The notes beneath the pieces were generated by a model. That model did no database searches, had not been told where the DNA came from, and was given only the letters and a program-made list of their open reading frames with translations. Position numbers and translations under genes: made by a program. A stretch of 5,703 nt of DNA from Alphaproteobacteria bacterium UBA2964 (GTDB lineage Bacteria; Pseudomonadota; Alphaproteobacteria; MPNO01; UBA2964): positions 1 to 5,703 of the forward strand of contig DEBE01000170.1 of the NCBI GenBank assembly GCA_002348425.1, written 5' to 3'. This document shows positions 5,509 to 5,703 of the stretch, piece after piece; position 1 is the first letter of the stretch, and every line of letters begins with the position of its first letter.

Positions 5509-5703
5509 TCAAGTTTCCCCGTTTAAAAGTTCCCGGCTCAGGATGACAGCACTAGGGCGATTATAAACGCGTGAATGACGATGGACGCGTGGTATTTCTG
5601 AGAGTTGTTCACGGCTCTCCAAAACCTTGTAAGGCAACCCTATGGTATTTAGTACATCAAAAAAATAAATCCCGTTAGAAATTTGATACTTGGCTGTATC
5701 CCC
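5509..5703 (-). CDS. ThDP-dependent decarboxylase, alpha (Pyr-domain) subunit, C-terminal part (runs off right edge)
   Basis: This is an open frame from the window edge to TGA at 5511-5509, giving the last 64 residues (YQISNGIYFFDVLNTIGLPY near the start, SAVILSRELLNGET at the end). The layout fits the end of a Pyr domain in split ThDP enzymes such as ComD: a helix, a short 'IGLPYKVLE' strand with the linker to the next helix, and a final strand with a proline-initiated 'PSAVILSREL'. The strongest support is context: it ends one base before the ATG of the TPP-binding subunit and carries that gene's ribosome site, the usual alpha-beta order. The catalytic Glu of the Pyr domain would lie upstream, outside the window, so activity cannot be checked. 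On its own this fragment would be hard to identify. Confidence 0.72.
   Translation of the reverse strand, partial: GDTAKYQISNGIYFFDVLNTIGLPYKVLESREQLSEIPRVHRHSRVYNRPSAVILSRELLNGET
5516..5520 (-). promoter_or_regulatory. ribosome binding site of the ThDP beta subunit, inside the alpha gene
   Basis: GGGGA lies within the final codons of the alpha subunit gene, eight bases before ATG at 5507. With only one base between the alpha stop and the beta start, this supports coupled translation and near-equal amounts of the two subunits. A second in-frame ATG at 5501 is two codons further on and less well spaced. Confidence 0.65.

Overview
The window carries eight convincing protein genes, two of them cut by the window edges, plus one doubtful 23-codon ORF. 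It has no RNA gene, CRISPR array, transposase or other sign of a mobile element. The DNA is moderately AT-rich by eye, most starts have Shine-Dalgarno-type sites, and genes are tightly packed. The gene set (VanA-like Rieske oxygenase, membrane-anchored HtrA protease, SDR dehydrogenase, AEC carriers, PduO-type adenosyltransferase, split ThDP decarboxylase) suggests a Gram-negative bacterium. An alphaproteobacterium, perhaps marine and uncultivated, fits best, but this is inference from gene content and not a phylogenetic result.

Layout. Bases 1-309 (minus) hold the first 103 residues of a Rieske [2Fe-2S] oxygenase; its 3' part lies outside. Bases 415-1497 (minus) encode an HtrA/DegS-like serine protease with an N-terminal membrane anchor and one PDZ domain. 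It is divergent from an NAD-type short-chain dehydrogenase at 1606-2364 (plus), with a 108-base shared regulatory gap. The SDR ends tail-to-tail with, and overlaps by 4 bases, a two-gene minus-strand operon of paralogous AEC/MdcF-like carriers (4134-3247, then 3242-2361). A 173-base gap separates the carrier operon from the divergent PduO-type cobalamin adenosyltransferase at 4308-4874 (plus). This converges on the TPP-binding subunit (5507-4905, minus) of a ThDP-dependent decarboxylase. The C-terminal part of the partner subunit (5703-5509, minus) lies one base upstream and runs off the right edge.

How the genes fit together. Two units are clearly co-translated: the carrier pair, and the alpha/beta ThDP enzyme. 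The others are linked only by adjacency. Rieske oxygenase, SDR, organic-anion carriers and a 2-oxoacid decarboxylase-like enzyme suggest a catabolic region for organic acids or aromatics, but no single pathway can be read from the window. I see no strong evidence for an undescribed system. The items most worth a second look are the loss of the conserved Asn motif in one of the two tandem carriers and the non-canonical ThDP motif in the decarboxylase beta subunit. The small hydrophobic ORF ahead of the Rieske gene and the dyads in the 4135-4307 gap are weaker.
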